This document shows, piece by piece, positions 5,861-7,369 of a stretch of 7,369 nucleotides of DNA. This DNA is from Alkanindiges sp. Lineage in GTDB: Bacteria; Pseudomonadota; Gammaproteobacteria; Pseudomonadales; Moraxellaceae. Position 1 is the stretch's first letter. Each line of letters begins with the position of its first letter. The position numbers and the translations under genes were made by a program. Below the pieces are notes generated by a model, which searched no databases, was not told where the DNA came from, and worked only from the letters and a program-made list of their open reading frames with translations. The stretch covers positions 1-7,369 of the forward strand of contig JASLIR010000405.1 of assembly GCA_030152125.1 (NCBI GenBank), written 5' to 3'.

Positions 5861-7369
5861 TTATTTTCGTATGACCTTATAGCACGATGAAGGCGTTATT
5901 CTTAAAATACCGGTCGATTGCTTGGATGCCAGTTTTAAGGCAGGCGGCACTGGCTTCTTATCATCACCGGTTGCTGCTTCTGCTTTGGCAACAAAGGAAC
6001 TGATCAGCGCGTTGTAAGGGTTCAGCCAAGAAGCATCATCTTCATTTTGCAATCCGTCGGTAATAACTTCGCCCGTTGATGGATCTACAATGGCTTCTGC
6101 ACTGGTCACATTCAAACTACCTTTTGCACCCGCCGCCGCATCGCGTACCCCAGTCACATTGATCTTCACCCGTTCTGAACCAGCACCAGTACCTACCTGA
6201 ATACCATCCAGAGGACCAAACTGTTTACCAGACAATATTATGGAGGGGCTAATAAAATATTGTGTTCCCGTACTATTCAGGAAAGCCGCACGAATCGTAC
6301 CAATGCGGACGTCTGCTAGCGGAGGAGGAACAGGCGCCTCACAGGTAGCATTGCCCTCCTGGAAGTTAAGGTTGGTCCAGATATCCCCATTATCCCTAAA
6401 TACAATGTTTAGTTTACGCGACACAGGACAGTCCACACCCCCTTGATCCTTACAGGTATCAACATACGCTTTAGGGTACTGGAATTCCAGTGTGGCATAT
6501 AATGGGAAAATATAATTCTGGCCATTTGCTACCAGCTCTTGTACACGCCATACCTTTGGATCAAGATAAGTATTAATCGCACCCACCTTGGAAACTGTAG
6601 CACGGCCTGAGTAATTCCGGTTCCCTAAGGAGCCGCCATTACCAACTTCCCGCTGTTCCCAGGTACCCAGCTCGCTACGATCCCCAAGACTTGGTACATC
6701 CAAATATTTCTTATAGGCAGTTTCTGTTCCAGGCACCACCAGGTCTCGTTGCAACTTGCCGTTTACAAAACTAAAAACATTACCTGCTGCAAAGGTATCC
6801 TCATACACCTTGCCAGCACCATAACTACTATCCTGCTCGCCTACAAACTTGGCAGTGCTTACCTGAAACTCAAAATTTTTAAAGCGGCTGGTAAAAGGAT
6901 CTACCCCACCATGTAACAAGCGCATTTTGGCAAAATTATTATCCACATACATGGTTAATATTTTCTGCGGCGTGTCAACGGCCGGTCCGCTTGCCACCCA
7001 CTGCATGCCATAACCAATGGACTCACCCTGCCGGTCGGTTAATGCAAAAATAGCATTGGTATTTTGAGTGTTAGGATCAATAGTTCCGGTACCGGATATC
7101 CCCAGGTCCAGATCAAGCTCGGTATCCGGTTGACCGATGTTCAGGCGTTGTGCAGGCGTCCCATAATAAAAACCGGACTTAATCGCCAGAATGGTTTTTT
7201 GCAGGCGGTTTTTTGCCTCAGTATCAGAAATCAGTGAGCGGCTATACGCATCCAGCCATGGCTTCACTTTCGCCTCAAAAGTCCCATCCTTAAAAGCACT
7301 GGCATCAATATCTTCCTTCAGGATATCCAGCCCTGGTAAGGCAGACAGTGCTGGGGCAGTCGCCGTTGC
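5861..7369 (-). CDS. Large protein of unknown function, probably exported (5' end beyond the right edge)
   Basis: The frame is open from the right edge to TAA at 5861: 502 visible residues, with no true start in the window (the GTG at 7267 is an internal Val codon). I do not recognise the family. Residues 1-14 are small and Ala/Thr/Pro-rich (ATATAPALSALPGL), which could be the end of a signal peptide; if so, only a short piece is missing. The body looks beta-rich, full of G, N, S, T and aromatics, with no membrane segment. It has four cysteines (about 306, 314, 343 and 496), the first two eight residues apart, which suits disulfides outside the cytoplasm. Pro-rich patches (PVPPP near 346, KKPVPPALK near 471) resemble linkers, and the C-terminus is basic and short (TPSSCYKVIRK) with no sorting signal or outer-membrane-barrel ending. 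A surface or periplasmic protein is the likeliest reading; a phage structural protein is less likely given the housekeeping neighbours. Confidence 0.85.
   Translation of the reverse strand, partial: ATATAPALSALPGLDILKEDIDASAFKDGTFEAKVKPWLDAYSRSLISDTEAKNRLQKTILAIKSGFYYGTPAQRLNIGQPDTELDLDLGISGTGTIDPNTQNTNAIFALTDRQGESIGYGMQWVASGPAVDTPQKILTMYVDNNFAKMRLLHGGVDPFTSRFKNFEFQVSTAKFVGEQDSSYGAGKVYEDTFAAGNVFSFVNGKLQRDLVVPGTETAYKKYLDVPSLGDRSELGTWEQREVGNGGSLGNRNYSGRATVSKVGAINTYLDPKVWRVQELVANGQNYIFPLYATLEFQYPKAYVDTCKDQGGVDCPVSRKLNIVFRDNGDIWTNLNFQEGNATCEAPVPPPLADVRIGTIRAAFLNSTGTQYFISPSIILSGKQFGPLDGIQVGTGAGSERVKINVTGVRDAAAGAKGSLNVTSAEAIVDPSTGEVITDGLQNEDDASWLNPYNALISSFVAKAEAATGDDKKPVPPALKLASKQSTGILRITPSSCYKVIRK

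Noticed and set aside
7265..7267. GTG at 7267 as the start of the right-edge gene
   Set aside because: The frame stays open for 34 more codons to the edge, with plausible protein sequence, so GTG is an internal Val codon and the gene is partial.
1..7369. CRISPR arrays, tRNA or rRNA genes, insertion sequences, toxin-antitoxin or defence genes
   Set aside because: No spaced direct repeats, cloverleaf-like sequence, transposase motif or defence-type domain was seen in either strand.

Overview
The window looks like core chromosome of a gammaproteobacterium of moderate GC (by eye just under 50%). The best evidence is RsmJ, a family centred on gammaproteobacteria, together with TsaB, UppP, BioC and a YrdA-type gamma-carbonic-anhydrase protein, all with standard motifs. 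A Moraxellaceae-type host (Acinetobacter and relatives) is my guess from the overall gene set; it is inference, not something the sequence proves.

Layout. Positions 1-5117 are a leftward (minus-strand) block. In transcription order it holds a CoA-type Nudix hydrolase (5117-4485), a gamma-carbonic-anhydrase-like hexapeptide protein (4455-3922), an unrecognised 167-residue soluble protein (3824-3321), tsaB (3126-2446), uppP (2400-1579), rsmJ (1579-785) and bioC (732 to the left edge). Gaps of 29, 45 and 52 bp and one TAATG junction suggest two or more co-transcribed groups. Larger gaps, both with stem-loop potential, flank the 167-residue gene. A 95-bp divergent intergenic region separates this block from a rightward gene (5213-5761) for a second Nudix hydrolase with a zinc ribbon. 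That gene converges on a long leftward gene (5861 to the right edge) of unknown function, and a near-ideal bidirectional terminator lies between them at 5811-5845.

How the genes relate. The leftward block is housekeeping: CoA/nucleotide clean-up (Nudix), tRNA t6A37 modification (TsaB), lipid-carrier recycling for peptidoglycan (UppP), 16S rRNA methylation (RsmJ) and pimeloyl-ACP synthesis for biotin (BioC). They share no single pathway; the clustering looks like ordinary compact bacterial gene order.

No CRISPR array, tRNA, rRNA, insertion sequence or clear defence system was seen. The least explained parts are the long, probably exported right-edge protein, the 167-residue protein, the foldable 66-bp segment upstream of tsaB, and stem-loops that overlap or abut gene ends. 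I found nothing that clearly amounts to a new multi-gene system.
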